From a virus, in the IMG/VR virus record IMGVR_UViG_3300033981_001455, positions 1 through 31,296 of that record: a stretch of DNA of 31,296 nucleotides. One strand, written 5' to 3'. Under the pieces are notes generated by a model. That model made no database searches. It was not told the DNA's origin and saw only the letters and a program-made list of their open reading frames with translations. This document shows, one piece after another, positions 15,664-22,261 of this stretch (position 1 is the first letter of the stretch; every line of letters starts with the position of its first letter). A program made the translations under genes and the position numbers.

Positions 15664-16569
15664 ACCCTCCAGACGTTCCCGACCTTCTGTATTGTTGGCG
15701 CCAAGTGGGGTGCCTGCCAGCGGGTTGCCTATCAGCATACGAAGGCGGCTGATGCCGCGCCTTTGTATTTCGCACATGCGTGCACGTGACAGGCCCATGC
15801 GCTTTTCTAGGTCATTCCATGGCACTGGATTGCGACTGTTGCGTGCGTAGATGATTTCACGTGTGCGATCATCTAAATGTTCATCGCAGTAATCACGCAC
15901 CGTTTCAAGCTGCCAATCGTATTCAACGTCGTATTGTCTTTTATCGGCAATGATGTCAAGAATGTTAGATGATTCATCTTGCGCAGGCTTATCAAGGCTT
16001 GTGACTCGATACGACTGCTGCAATGTGTCAGATATCACCTTAGGGGTCACATCAAGCACTGCAGCAAGCTCCGCCATGGTCGCTGTGCGTCCATGCTCTT
16101 GTGCAAATGCTTGCGCTGTCTTGTTCAGCTTGATCAGCATTTCATGCACGCCAAGCGGCAGCCTGATGATTGGGTCGTATTGAATCAATGCACGCCCGAT
16201 GGATTGACGGATCCACCAGTAGGCGTAGGTGGAAAACTTGTAACCGCGGGTGTAGTCAAACAGCTCCACGGCGCGTGCAAGACCGATGTTGCCCTCTTGG
16301 ATCAGATCCAGCATGTCAAGCGTTTGCGTGTTGCGCCTGCTGTACTTGCGTGCAACATGCACTACAAGCTGCAGGTTGGATTGCATGAACTTTTGCCGCG
16401 CGCGCTCACCGCTGCGTAGTTCGCGGCGTTCTTGTGTCGTTAAAGGTCTTTCAAGATCCTTTAATTCTCTCCACTTTGCGACGCGGCGGCCAAGTTGTAT
16501 CTCTTGTTGCGGCGTGAGTAATGGATACCGCGCGATACTGTTTAAGTAGTCGCCAATAGCGTCAGACAT
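15643..16569 (-). CDS. sigma-70-family RNA polymerase sigma factor
   Basis: From the ATG at 16569 the product has 308 residues; an upstream in-frame start would add 17 residues unlike the family. Region 1.2 is at 4-30 (D-A-I-G-D-Y-L-N ... E-I-Q-L-G). Region 2 is at about 60-127, with the D-L-I-Q-E-G-N-I-G-L-A-R-A-V core helix that binds beta-prime and F-S-T-Y-A-Y-W-W-I-R-Q for -10 recognition. Region 3 is at about 135-210. Region 4 ends in an HTH (W-N-D-L-E-K-R-M-G-L-S-R-A-R-M-C-E-I-Q). This is the primary/group 2 type. It is the last gene of the leftward block, well placed to switch polymerase to late promoters. An origin from a host gene is likely. Confidence 0.92.
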   Translation of the reverse strand: MSDAIGDYLNSIARYPLLTPQQEIQLGRRVAKWRELKDLERPLTTQERRELRSGERARQKFMQSNLQLVVHVARKYSRRNTQTLDMLDLIQEGNIGLARAVELFDYTRGYKFSTYAYWWIRQSIGRALIQYDPIIRLPLGVHEMLIKLNKTAQAFAQEHGRTATMAELAAVLDVTPKVISDTLQQSYRVTSLDKPAQDESSNILDIIADKRQYDVEYDWQLETVRDYCDEHLDDRTREIIYARNSRNPVPWNDLEKRMGLSRARMCEIQRRGISRLRMLIGNPLAGTPLGANNTEGRERLEGLPSWNV

Positions 16570-16828
16570 GGAAAATCCGTTAGTGCATACAATGGAAGCA
16601 CAATTCCACGGCGCTGCCAATGCTGCGCAGCTACGTGCGTTACATGCTGCAGCAGATTGGGGCGGACTGCTGGAATATGCGCTGTTGATAGCCGAGCAAG
16701 AAGCAAGCCAGCGGTCTCAAATCCACTGGCTTGCGCAAGAAGCGTCGGCAGCGTTGCGGACTGGCCTAGAGCAGTGGCACCTAGATGCCGCTGAAGAACT
16801 GCTTCGAGGCCGTCGTCGTGAGATCTGA
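16568..16828 (+). CDS. small helical protein on the opposite strand
   Basis: An 86-residue rightward ORF fills the 211-base gap between the leftward sigma and dCTP deaminase genes. It overlaps the start of sigma by 2 bases and the end of the deaminase gene by 48. The sequence is protein-like (helical, with A-D-W-G-G-L-L-E-Y-A-L and H-W-L-A-Q-E-A-S), and the leftward frames here do not look coding. A second ATG at residue 9 is an alternative start. I do not recognise a domain. If expressed, its transcript would be antisense to the 5' leader of sigma, so it could matter for sigma control. Confidence 0.5.
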   Translation: MENPLVHTMEAQFHGAANAAQLRALHAAADWGGLLEYALLIAEQEASQRSQIHWLAQEASAALRTGLEQWHLDAAEELLRGRRREI

Positions 16829-17311
16829 GTTGTAATGGCCAGTGACGCTGTAGCTGGTCACCGGCTGCTGGCTCATGCGGAAGAACACCATCTGCCCGAT
16901 CTTTAAGCCAGGCCAAAGCGGCAGCGGCAGGATCTGGCGTGAGTTCTTCAGTTCCAAGGTCAGCACGCTGTCATGCCAGCCGGGATCGGCGTAACCGGCG
17001 TGCAGATTTTCGTAGCCTTCACGTGCGCGGCTTGACTTAAGGAAGAACAGGCCGGCAATGTTTTCCGGCATGTTGAACACTTCAATCGTCTGCGCAAGGA
17101 TGAATTGCCCTGGCTTGAGTTCGTACGGATTTTCCGCCGTGCGTCCTGCAATGCTGAGCGGCCGCATGTTGAGGTTTTCGGCAGACTCGATCATGATCGT
17201 GTCACCAAGCCGTAGGTCAAGGCTGGCAGGATTGATCAATGCCTCGTCGTAGTTCGGCACCATGCCGTCGGTGCACAGCGCTTTGATCTCGTAGTCGCAG
17301 AGGATTGTCAT
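16781..17311 (-). CDS. dcd: dCTP deaminase / dUTPase-family enzyme
   Basis: 176 residues with the trimeric dUTPase/dCTP deaminase fold. It shows I-N-P-A-S-L-D-L-R-L-G (27-36), K-S-S-R-A-R-E-G-Y (92-100), A-G-Y-A-D-P-G-W (105-112) and L-T-L-E-L (117-121). Glu120 matches the catalytic Glu of dCTP deaminases, and S93-S94-R95 match the phosphate-binding segment. It would convert dCTP to dUTP, feeding dTMP synthesis, or keep dUTP low if bifunctional. This is a common phage adaptation to nucleotide supply. It lies in the leftward block with a 24-base gap to the previous gene; the ATG at 17311 is unambiguous. A bifunctional DCD-DUT type cannot be separated by eye. Confidence 0.88.
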   Translation of the reverse strand: MTILCDYEIKALCTDGMVPNYDEALINPASLDLRLGDTIMIESAENLNMRPLSIAGRTAENPYELKPGQFILAQTIEVFNMPENIAGLFFLKSSRAREGYENLHAGYADPGWHDSVLTLELKNSRQILPLPLWPGLKIGQMVFFRMSQQPVTSYSVTGHYNSDLTTTASKQFFSGI

Positions 17312-17335
17312 TGGTTGAGTGGGTAGTGATCTTGG

Positions 17336-17554
17336 CTACTGGGCTTCAAGCTCGGCGGCGATGGCGTACAAGTCATTCGCGTCAATGACTAACTCGTACC
17401 AGCCCTCGCCAGGGCAGTGAATCTCGTAGGCGAGTGTTTGAGCAGCAGTTCGCAGGGCGGCGGCGAGACCTCGGGGCTCATTGTCCGGTGGCAACTCTCT
17501 GTGGAACGCATCCAGCACCTCCTGCGCGGCGGGAGAAAGGGTGCGGTCAGTCAT
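17336..17554 (-). CDS. hypothetical acidic protein
   Basis: The 72-residue product has a helical N-terminal part (S-P-A-A-Q-E-V-L-D-A-F) and a C-terminal part with P-G-E-G-W-Y-E-L-V-I-D-A-N-D-L-Y-A-I-A-A-E-L-E. It has no cysteine cluster, signal or membrane span. Its start overlaps the previous gene's stop by 8 bases, so it is part of the co-translated leftward chain. Similar small proteins occur beside the next family in cyanobacterial genomes and phages, as far as I can recall. Function unknown. Confidence 0.6.
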   Translation of the reverse strand: MTDRTLSPAAQEVLDAFHRELPPDNEPRGLAAALRTAAQTLAYEIHCPGEGWYELVIDANDLYAIAAELEAQ

Positions 17555-17885
17555 CGAGTTGCTCCAGGGCGCGGCGGATGGTGTCGGCAGCTCCTTCCTT
17601 GAGGTAGCCCCTGTCGAAACTGATGTGCAGCTCGTCCAGCGCCTGCTCCTTAAAGCTCGGCGGCTTCAGAGATGGGCGGCGGGCAGCACGGAGTGCGTTG
17701 ATATATGGCTCCGGGGTTTCTTCCTCTAGCCACTCACAACACGCCTCCAGCTCTTGGTCGGCGCCCCATTGGGCGGCCTCAGCGGCCACGTGGCGCAACA
17801 CCCACTCAGGCATGTGTAGGGAATATTTGTCTTCCCACTGCTGTACTAGCTCCGGCGGTGGGGTGATGGGATGTTGTTGTGTCAT
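17547..17885 (-). CDS. conserved cyanobacterial/cyanophage protein of unknown function
   Basis: 112 residues beginning M-T-Q-Q-H-P-I-T-P-P-P-E-L-V-Q-Q-W, with A-A-Q-W-G-A-D-Q-E-L-E-A-C-C-E-W-L in the middle and A-L-R-A-A-R-R-P ... S-F-K-E-Q-A-L-D-E-L before the end. I recognise this pattern as a frequent protein in Synechococcus-type genomes and their phages. No biochemical role is known to me. It supports the cyanobacterial host call. The stop overlaps the start of the next gene by 8 bases, and the ATG overlaps the stop of the HTH protein upstream (ATGA). Confidence 0.75.
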   Translation of the reverse strand: MTQQHPITPPPELVQQWEDKYSLHMPEWVLRHVAAEAAQWGADQELEACCEWLEEETPEPYINALRAARRPSLKPPSFKEQALDELHISFDRGYLKEGAADTIRRALEQLDD

Positions 17886-18067
17886 TCAAGCCAGCTCCAT
17901 GCGATGCGTTGGCAGATGCGCCATGCGTGTTTTTTGTCAATGCCGTAGCGTTCTGCTAGTTGTCTGTAGCTGTTACCAGCAACACGCAACTGGCGCAGTT
18001 CACGTACGTGATCTTCTGTAAGAAACGCGGCGTAGTTTGCCTCGCCGCGCTTAAACGGATCACTCAT
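17882..18067 (-). CDS. small helix-turn-helix DNA-binding protein
   Basis: 61 residues. The middle reads F-L-T-E-D-H-V-R-E-L-R-Q-L-R-V-A-G-N-S-Y-R-Q-L-A-E-R-Y-G-I-D-K-K-H-A-W-R-I, a typical HTH in which S-Y-R-Q-L-A-E-R-Y-G-I is the turn and D-K-K-H-A-W-R-I the recognition helix. The same layout occurs in HNH-associated and NUMOD-type DNA-binding domains of phages. It could be a small regulator or a remnant of a homing nuclease. The ATG overlaps the DUF3310 gene by 8 bases. Confidence 0.7.
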   Translation of the reverse strand: MSDPFKRGEANYAAFLTEDHVRELRQLRVAGNSYRQLAERYGIDKKHAWRICQRIAWSWLE

Positions 18068-18278
18068 CTACATGCAGCAGCAACCTGCGCATGTACCAGT
18101 CGGCTTTGCCGTAATCCTGATCGGCATTGCCCTTGTGCTCAGCGCGCCATAGGTATTTGATGACGTTGCCTTTGCAGTAAGCGCGAAAGCCGTCATCACC
18201 GAGAGCTGCCTTAATGGCCTGGATGCACTCAATGTCACCGTGCTTGTAATGCGGCGGATGGTTGACAAGATCACTCAT
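18060..18278 (-). CDS. DUF3310 family protein
   Basis: Strong match to the small phage family DUF3310: V-N-H-P-P-H-Y-K at the N-terminus, then I-E-C-I-Q-A-I-K-A-A-L-G-D-D-G-F-R-A-Y-C-K-G-N-V-I-K-Y-L-W-R, and a C-terminal helix with K-A-D-W-Y-M-R-R-L. The family is widespread in phage early regions and probably nucleotide-related, but its activity is not established. I choose the ATG at 18278 (72 residues) over an adjacent GTG at 18281. It overlaps the stop of the 51-residue ORF upstream by 8 bases. Confidence 0.85.
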   Translation of the reverse strand: MSDLVNHPPHYKHGDIECIQAIKAALGDDGFRAYCKGNVIKYLWRAEHKGNADQDYGKADWYMRRLLLHVDE

Positions 18279-18426
18279 CACCTAAAGCCTCTGCCATGTC
18301 GCGGCGGATCAGATCAGCAATGCGCTGTTGATGCAGACCGGTGTAGGTGCAGCAGGTTCGGCCGCTTTGCTCATACAGCCACTGCAAGTAGTCATCACGG
18401 CGCTGCTCAGTTTTGTGGTTGATCAT
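18271..18426 (-). CDS. small basic-acidic protein, unknown function
   Basis: A 51-residue ORF starting M-I-N-H-K-T-E-Q-R-R-D-D-Y-L-Q-W-L-Y, with C-C-T-Y-T-G-L-H-Q-Q-R-I-A-D-L-I in the middle and ending L-G-D-E. It is compact, charged and helical, with adjacent cysteines. It overlaps its neighbours on both sides (8 bases with DUF3310, 20 with the next gene), so it is almost certainly translated. No family recognised. Confidence 0.6.
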   Translation of the reverse strand: MINHKTEQRRDDYLQWLYEQSGRTCCTYTGLHQQRIADLIRRDMAEALGDE

Positions 18427-18562
18427 CTTGCATCAGCTCCAGGAGATCAAGAATATGCGCGGCAAATGCCACGTGTGTCATCACTGCATGGGTGCCGGGA
18501 GGGCGCCCGTAGGACGCCTCCCACCACTCCTTGAATGCAATATCAAGTGTGGTTTCGTTCAT
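18407..18562 (-). CDS. small conserved protein next to SSB
   Basis: A 51-residue ORF: F-K-E-W-W-E-A-S-Y-G-R-P-P-G-T-H-A-V-M-T-H-V-A-F-A-A-H-I-L-D-L-L-E-L-M. The pattern W-W-x-x-S-Y ... P-P-G-T-H-x-x-M-T-H-x-A-F-A-A looks like a recurring small cyanophage/cyanobacterial family. Its ATG overlaps the SSB stop (ATGA). Unknown role, possibly linked to replication by context. Confidence 0.65.
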   Translation of the reverse strand: MNETTLDIAFKEWWEASYGRPPGTHAVMTHVAFAAHILDLLELMQDDQPQN

Positions 18563-18912
18563 CAGAACACAGGCTCCTCGCTGGTGGTTGCTGCGCCGCG
18601 TGGCATGAATTCAAAGCGCTGGATGCTGAGCACATGCTTGCTGCGCTTGGCGCCGGTTTCCTTGTCGTTCCACTCTTGCCGGCGTACGGCACCGGTCACA
18701 AGGATGCTGTCGCCTTTTTTGAGTTTATCAACGATCAGCTCAGCAGACTTGCCCCAGATCTCGCAGTCGATTGCGTTATTGATCCAGTTGCCGTCTTTGT
18801 CTTTACCCTCTTGGATGCCACCAGCGAAGTTGGCAACCATGGTGCCAGATTCAAAAGCACGCAGTTGCGGGTCGGTGATGATGCGAACGATGCCGGTTGC
18901 GTAGAGGCTCAT
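18562..18912 (-). CDS. ssb: single-stranded DNA-binding protein
   Basis: 116 residues with a bacterial-type SSB OB-fold over about residues 1-104: I-V-R-I-I-T-D-P-Q-L-R near the start, N-A-I-D-C-E-I-W-G-K-S-A-E in the core, K-K-G-D-S-I-L-V-T-G-A-V-R-R-Q-E-W, and a last strand before a short tail. It would coat single strands during replication and RecT-mediated annealing. The tail is very short and ends S-E-E-P-V-F. That keeps the acidic, Pro and final Phe features of the DDDIPF partner-binding tip of host SSB, in reduced form. The neighbours are RecT and RecE-like genes, as in many phages. Confidence 0.92.
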   Translation of the reverse strand: MSLYATGIVRIITDPQLRAFESGTMVANFAGGIQEGKDKDGNWINNAIDCEIWGKSAELIVDKLKKGDSILVTGAVRRQEWNDKETGAKRSKHVLSIQRFEFMPRGAATTSEEPVF

Positions 18913-18913
18913 G

Positions 18914-19123
18914 TCAGTTCAGTGGTGTGATGCCATTGGCTTCTTCAAAAGCCAAGACTTGTGCGAGGGAATAGCGGACGCGCGGCGTGCCTGCTGGCAA
19001 GCCAATGCGTGGCGCAGTGACGTAGGCAGGGCCAATACCGCGTGCACGTTGGTTTTTGATGGCAGCTGGCTTCAGGCCCCAACGTGCTGCCAGCTCATCA
19101 GTAGTGAGGAATGGTTCAGTCAT
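18914..19123 (-). CDS. MerR/excisionase-type helix-turn-helix protein
   Basis: 69 residues with a winged-HTH start: L-T-T-D-E-L-A-A-R-W-G-L-K-P-A-A-I-K-N-Q-R-A-R-G-I-G-P, then a basic wing and R-Y-S-L-A-Q-V-L-A-F-E-E-A. This is the layout of small HTH_17/excisionase-like domains that select or bend DNA. It may be a regulator of the early block or an excisionase (no integrase is seen in the window). It overlaps the RecT stop by 8 bases and is one base from the SSB start. Confidence 0.75.
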   Translation of the reverse strand: MTEPFLTTDELAARWGLKPAAIKNQRARGIGPAYVTAPRIGLPAGTPRVRYSLAQVLAFEEANGITPLN

Positions 19124-19871
19124 CAGCGAAGGGATCCTCCGATGGCGTGTCGGATAGCACCGCTTCGCGCTCTACAGCAAGGCGCAGCAACTCATCGTTT
19201 TGCTCATCGCTGAGATCAGGCTTGCGCTTATCCATGCGCGCTACCACCTCCTGCAGCTTGTCCAGCGTGTCGGCCTTGGCAATCGCAGCCTTACCCGCTT
19301 GGAACAGCTTGGCATCGCCTGCTGGTAGCGCGGGCGCAGCGGTCACGGTCACCGGCTCCACCTCTGCCTGCTGCATCTCATCGGTGCTGTAGACACCAGA
19401 CATGTCAGCAGGAAACGCCTTGCGCAGTGCCAATGCCTCAGAGCATTTGGCGATCATCGCGGCAGGCATCTTGGACCACAAGCCTTGGCCGGCGTTGTAG
19501 TCAGCAAAGCGTGCAACGCCAACAAATGGATGCTGGCTGCCCTTGCGATGGATGATGGTCTTGGCCGCGGCAGGTGGCTTGCTGCCAAGCCATACGTCAG
19601 CCCATACGCCGTCTTCACCACACCAGTAGGTTTCGCTGCCGTCAAGCTGACCGGTGCGCTCGGCAATGGCACGCAAGCCGTCGATGCCGGCTTGGATGGT
19701 CATCTTTCCAGCCCGCTTGATGGCGTATATCTGCTTGCTGAATGGATCCAGCCCAGTGCGCTGGCAGGCGTAGGCAAACAGGCGCAACTCGTCATTGCTG
19801 CAGCCAGGCGCAATGGTGGTTGAGATCAGCTGCGTTTGCTCTGGTGTCCAGAGCGTGAGAGTGGTGGTCAT
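19116..19871 (-). CDS. recT: RecT/Bet-family single-strand annealing protein
   Basis: 251 residues from the ATG at 19871; a TTG four codons upstream is less likely. The N-terminal half (about 8-165) has the Bet/RecT core, with N-D-E-L-R-L-F-A-Y-A-C-Q-R-T-G-L-D-P-F, Q-I-Y-A-I-K-R, G-I-D-G-L-R-A-I-A and M-I-A-K-C-S-E-A-L-A-L-R-K-A-F. A variable linker and a C-terminal helical part follow. It would anneal complementary strands resected by the RecE-like nuclease. The product ends S-E-D-P-F-A-D-D, an acidic Pro-Phe tip reminiscent of SSB tails. The ATG overlaps the upstream ParB-like gene's stop (ATGA). Confidence 0.9.
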   Translation of the reverse strand: MTTTLTLWTPEQTQLISTTIAPGCSNDELRLFAYACQRTGLDPFSKQIYAIKRAGKMTIQAGIDGLRAIAERTGQLDGSETYWCGEDGVWADVWLGSKPPAAAKTIIHRKGSQHPFVGVARFADYNAGQGLWSKMPAAMIAKCSEALALRKAFPADMSGVYSTDEMQQAEVEPVTVTAAPALPAGDAKLFQAGKAAIAKADTLDKLQEVVARMDKRKPDLSDEQNDELLRLAVEREAVLSDTPSEDPFADD

Positions 19872-20692
19872 TGTGGTTCGCAAATAGAAGGCATTGGTGG
19901 GTAGTTAGGCTGTTTGAACATTTTCAACGGCAATCGCTGAACGTGATAGTTAAAAGCCTTAATTATGCAAGCAAATCTGTGTTGCTGAATACTGGCAACG
20001 CCTGGTGGCCGTGCGCCAGGGAACTGTAGATAATTCCGATAAGTTAACAAGGCGGAATCCTCGCACAAGTTTGCGCCAGTTCCAAGGCCTGACGCAAAAC
20101 CCTCAAGCGTGCCCCAATCGTAGCCAGCAGTTTTTGCGAGAAGAATCAAAGCTAAAACGTTGGACGGAGTTGCAAACCTGCACCCTCTGTAGGCTTTGCC
20201 AACCAATAGCATAGGCAGCTCCCAGTCTGTCCATAGGTTGTAATAATCAAGTATTTCCGTATGGGAAACTTGAGCAACTTTGCCAACCCATACAAGGTTA
20301 GGATATTTTATATATCTAATGACAATGCCAATGGCTGCGCCAATGGTTGTGGCGTCGTTTTTGGTTGCGCCATTAACGCTAAGGACATCGCCACTAGTGC
20401 GGGCCGTGCCAATATCGCAAGCTATAAAAATAGAGGGATCGCAACCGGTCGTCAGCGCTATTTGAACAGACGCACCAGACCGGGCAATAGCAATCAAACG
20501 GTGCTGACCATCTACAAGATTGCCGTGCCAATCAAAAGCAATGCCTTGATGCGTAAGTTTCCATTCGTTATTCTGAATGGCCTTAATCAACTTGGCTACG
20601 GCTGTGTTTTTGACCGGGCGATTACTCTTGTTTTGGTTTTTTAGTATGTCTTGCGCCCATTCGGGCGTCATTGTAACTATTGAGGTTTCCAT
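19868..20692 (-). CDS. ParB/Srx-like domain protein
   Basis: 274 residues. The N-terminal ~100 residues match the ParB/sulfiredoxin-like superfamily type found in phages: N-R-P-V-K-N-T-A-V-A-K-L-I-K-A-I, N-N-E-W-K-L-T-H-Q-G-I-A-F-D, L-V-D-G-Q-H-R-L-I-A-I-A-R-S-G (DGQHR at 61-65) and D-I-G-T-A-R-T-S-G-D. The rest is helical. In other members this fold binds or cuts nucleotides or DNA; no specific activity can be assigned here. The gene is clearly more AT-rich than its neighbours (many AAT/AAA/TTT codons), so it probably arrived separately and was inserted between recT and the RecE-like gene. Confidence 0.75.
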   Translation of the reverse strand: METSIVTMTPEWAQDILKNQNKSNRPVKNTAVAKLIKAIQNNEWKLTHQGIAFDWHGNLVDGQHRLIAIARSGASVQIALTTGCDPSIFIACDIGTARTSGDVLSVNGATKNDATTIGAAIGIVIRYIKYPNLVWVGKVAQVSHTEILDYYNLWTDWELPMLLVGKAYRGCRFATPSNVLALILLAKTAGYDWGTLEGFASGLGTGANLCEDSALLTYRNYLQFPGARPPGVASIQQHRFACIIKAFNYHVQRLPLKMFKQPNYPPMPSICEPQ

Positions 20693-20694
20693 GG

Positions 20695-21489
20695 TCAGAA
20701 GTCATGTGATGTTAGTACGGACTCGTTGCGCAATGCCCATGAAGGCAGGCTGAGCGTTTGGCAGTGATCGCCGTAACCCGGCCACTCCTTGGTGGCTTGG
20801 CAGTCGGCAATCACGCGCATGTCGCGTTGCCGCAGCTCATCACCAGCAGCCATGGCCGCGGCGTCAAGCTCATAGACCGCAACCGCGTACGGGGCAGTCT
20901 TCTCAACGGCAATGAACACAAACCGCTCAGCACCGTGCAAGCCGGCTAGGTAGTGGCTCGCTTGCACATGGTAGCGGAAGGTAGCCACGCTACGGGCAAA
21001 GCCGGCAGGGCTGGCATCCGTGGTGGTCTTGAGATCCACCACCGTGGCACCGTCGTACCAGTCAGGGCGGCATTTGCAGCGCAGCCCAGTAGCAGCGTCA
21101 TCCCACCAGAAGGACTGCTCAGCCTTGCCATGGGTAAGCAATGAGGCAGCAGCAGGATGCAGACGCACGCTGTCTGCCATGCAGTTGGCGGCCATCATGT
21201 CGCCAGCGGCAACCGCCTCAATGCCAGCAGCGGCCATGCGCTCTGCTTGCTCCTTGCCTGCCTTGGTATTGCGTGGGGCGCACACGCCGTAGCGGCCTGC
21301 TAGCTCCCCCGGTTCGAGCACTGCGCAATGCACCAGTGAGCCAAGCCGCATAGCGGCAGTCGGCTCGGGTGCGATGCGCTTGGGGTCGAGGTAGCGGCTC
21401 CAGTAGTGGTAGGGAGACTTGGCCACTGCGTGCAGGTGACTGGCGCTGACGGCAGGGTCAGCGTGGTACTGCTCGTTGCTGATGGTCAT
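20695..21489 (-). CDS. RecE-like PD-(D/E)XK exonuclease
   Basis: 264 residues of the phage exonuclease VIII-like family. It has L-G-S-L-V-H at 49-54, Glu124 in A-E-Q-S-F, Asp143 in C-R-P-D-W, the D-x-K pair Asp152/Lys154 in V-V-D-L-K-T-T, and a closing helix F-R-Y-H-V-Q-A-S-H-Y-L (171-181). These are the metal-binding and catalytic positions of the PDDEXK fold. It would resect 5' ends to give the single strands used by RecT. It is encoded just upstream of the ParB-like and recT genes in the leftward direction. The ATG overlaps the previous stop (ATGA). Confidence 0.9.
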   Translation of the reverse strand: MTISNEQYHADPAVSASHLHAVAKSPYHYWSRYLDPKRIAPEPTAAMRLGSLVHCAVLEPGELAGRYGVCAPRNTKAGKEQAERMAAAGIEAVAAGDMMAANCMADSVRLHPAAASLLTHGKAEQSFWWDDAATGLRCKCRPDWYDGATVVDLKTTTDASPAGFARSVATFRYHVQASHYLAGLHGAERFVFIAVEKTAPYAVAVYELDAAAMAAGDELRQRDMRVIADCQATKEWPGYGDHCQTLSLPSWALRNESVLTSHDF

Positions 21490-21686
21490 ACCGCTGCCCC
21501 ACTGCGCAGTTGGCGATGCATCCGGCTGGCGGTGCCATAGGTGGCGACCAGCTCGGGGAACGCATCCAGCAAACGGCGCTTGTTGCCGGGGTCGGCTTTC
21601 ATGCCAGCGGCAGCTAGCGCTTGGAAGAATCCACCGCCGTGCTGGTAGGCGGTGGCGAATGTCCAGTAGATGTCTGCTTCAGTCAT
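21486..21686 (-). CDS. small protein before the RecE-like gene
   Basis: 66 residues: D-I-Y-W-T-F-A-T-A-Y-Q-H-G-G-G-F-F-Q-A-L-A-A-A-G-M-K-A-D, then P-G-N-K-R-R-L-L-D-A-F-P-E-L and a basic end. The pattern suggests two short helices around a Gly loop. Similar small proteins occur before phage recombinases, but I do not know a function. Overlaps both neighbours by 4 bases, so it is surely co-translated. Confidence 0.6.
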   Translation of the reverse strand: MTEADIYWTFATAYQHGGGFFQALAAAGMKADPGNKRRLLDAFPELVATYGTASRMHRQLRSGAAV

Positions 21687-21808
21687 GGCTTGAGTTGCTC
21701 TTGGCAGGCGTGATGGCTGTAGGCGGGCTGCTGGCGGCCGGTGTCGTAGGCCATTGCCCAGACACCGAAGATGATTGCCAGCACGGCAAAGCGGTTCAGA
21801 TTGTTCAT
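21683..21808 (-). CDS. tiny single-span membrane protein
   Basis: A 41-residue ORF with a hydrophobic stretch (R-F-A-V-L-A-I-I-F-G-V-W-A-M-A) near the N-terminus, followed by a polar tail with His-His-Ala-Cys. It overlaps the genes on both sides by ATGA. It may be an inner-membrane peptide. No family assigned. Confidence 0.55.
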   Translation of the reverse strand: MNNLNRFAVLAIIFGVWAMAYDTGRQQPAYSHHACQEQLKP

Positions 21809-21999
21809 GCCATCAGCGCCTTACGGACGCGATAGGTGGACAGGTTGAGGCGGTCGGCAATGCGCTTCTGGCTCAGGCCAGTGCGGCGCAGTACGCGGAT
21901 GCGGCGGTCGTCAGAGGCGGTGAGCCAGTCGATCACGGCGACTACTACCAGCAGTGGCAGCAGCAGTTTCCAGATGATCAGCAGTGCGGTTGTGAGCAT
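21805..21999 (-). CDS. membrane-anchored helix-turn-helix protein
   Basis: 64 residues. An N-terminal membrane segment (residues 5-25, L-I-I-W-K-L-L-L-P-L-L-V-V-V-A-V-I) is followed directly by D-W-L-T-A-S-D-D-R-R-I-R and a clear HTH: L-R-R-T-G-L-S-Q-K-R-I-A-D-R-L-N-L-S-T-Y-R-V-R-K-A-L. The turn and recognition helix are of the type in small recombinase or sigma-like DNA-binding domains. It would hold DNA at the membrane or sense a membrane signal. I recall similar proteins in cyanobacterial phages. The ATG is at 21999; a 59-base gap follows to the next gene upstream. Confidence 0.7.
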   Translation of the reverse strand: MLTTALLIIWKLLLPLLVVVAVIDWLTASDDRRIRVLRRTGLSQKRIADRLNLSTYRVRKALMA

Positions 22000-22058
22000 G
22001 GTTGGGGTCGCAATGTGTGGTTGCCGGATTGGGAGCGGCTCCGGCGGGCCGCGTGGGC

Positions 22059-22217
22059 TCAGTCGTCGAGCAGAGTCTGGTCAAACCACCAGCAGGTTTT
22101 GAGGAAGGCGTTGGTGCGGGCCTCCTCCGCAGCGCGCTCAGCGCGGTCACGCTCGCGGAGGCGGATTGCGCGAGCCAGCTGCTCGGCTTCGGTGAGGCGG
22201 GGTTGTTTCTTGGCCAT
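22059..22217 (-). CDS. small charged helical protein
   Basis: 52 residues from the ATG at 22217; the longer reading from 22289 would run through the promoter-like element, so I reject it. The sequence K-K-Q-P-R-L-T-E-A-E-Q-L-A-R-A-I-R-L-R-E-R-D-R-A-E-R-A is a long basic/acidic helix, ending W-W-F-D-Q-T-L-L-D-D. It is the first gene after the promoter-like element at 22262-22289. Function unknown. Confidence 0.55.
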   Translation of the reverse strand: MAKKQPRLTEAEQLARAIRLRERDRAERAAEEARTNAFLKTCWWFDQTLLDD

Positions 22218-22261
22218 GGTTCTCGGGGTGGGGTGCAGGACTGGTTGCCTGCTGTCCCCAT

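Noticed and set aside
16542-16916. Leftward 124-residue ORF between sigma and the deaminase gene
   Set aside because: Overlaps the deaminase gene in another frame and lacks protein-like features; the rightward 86-residue ORF fits the gap better.
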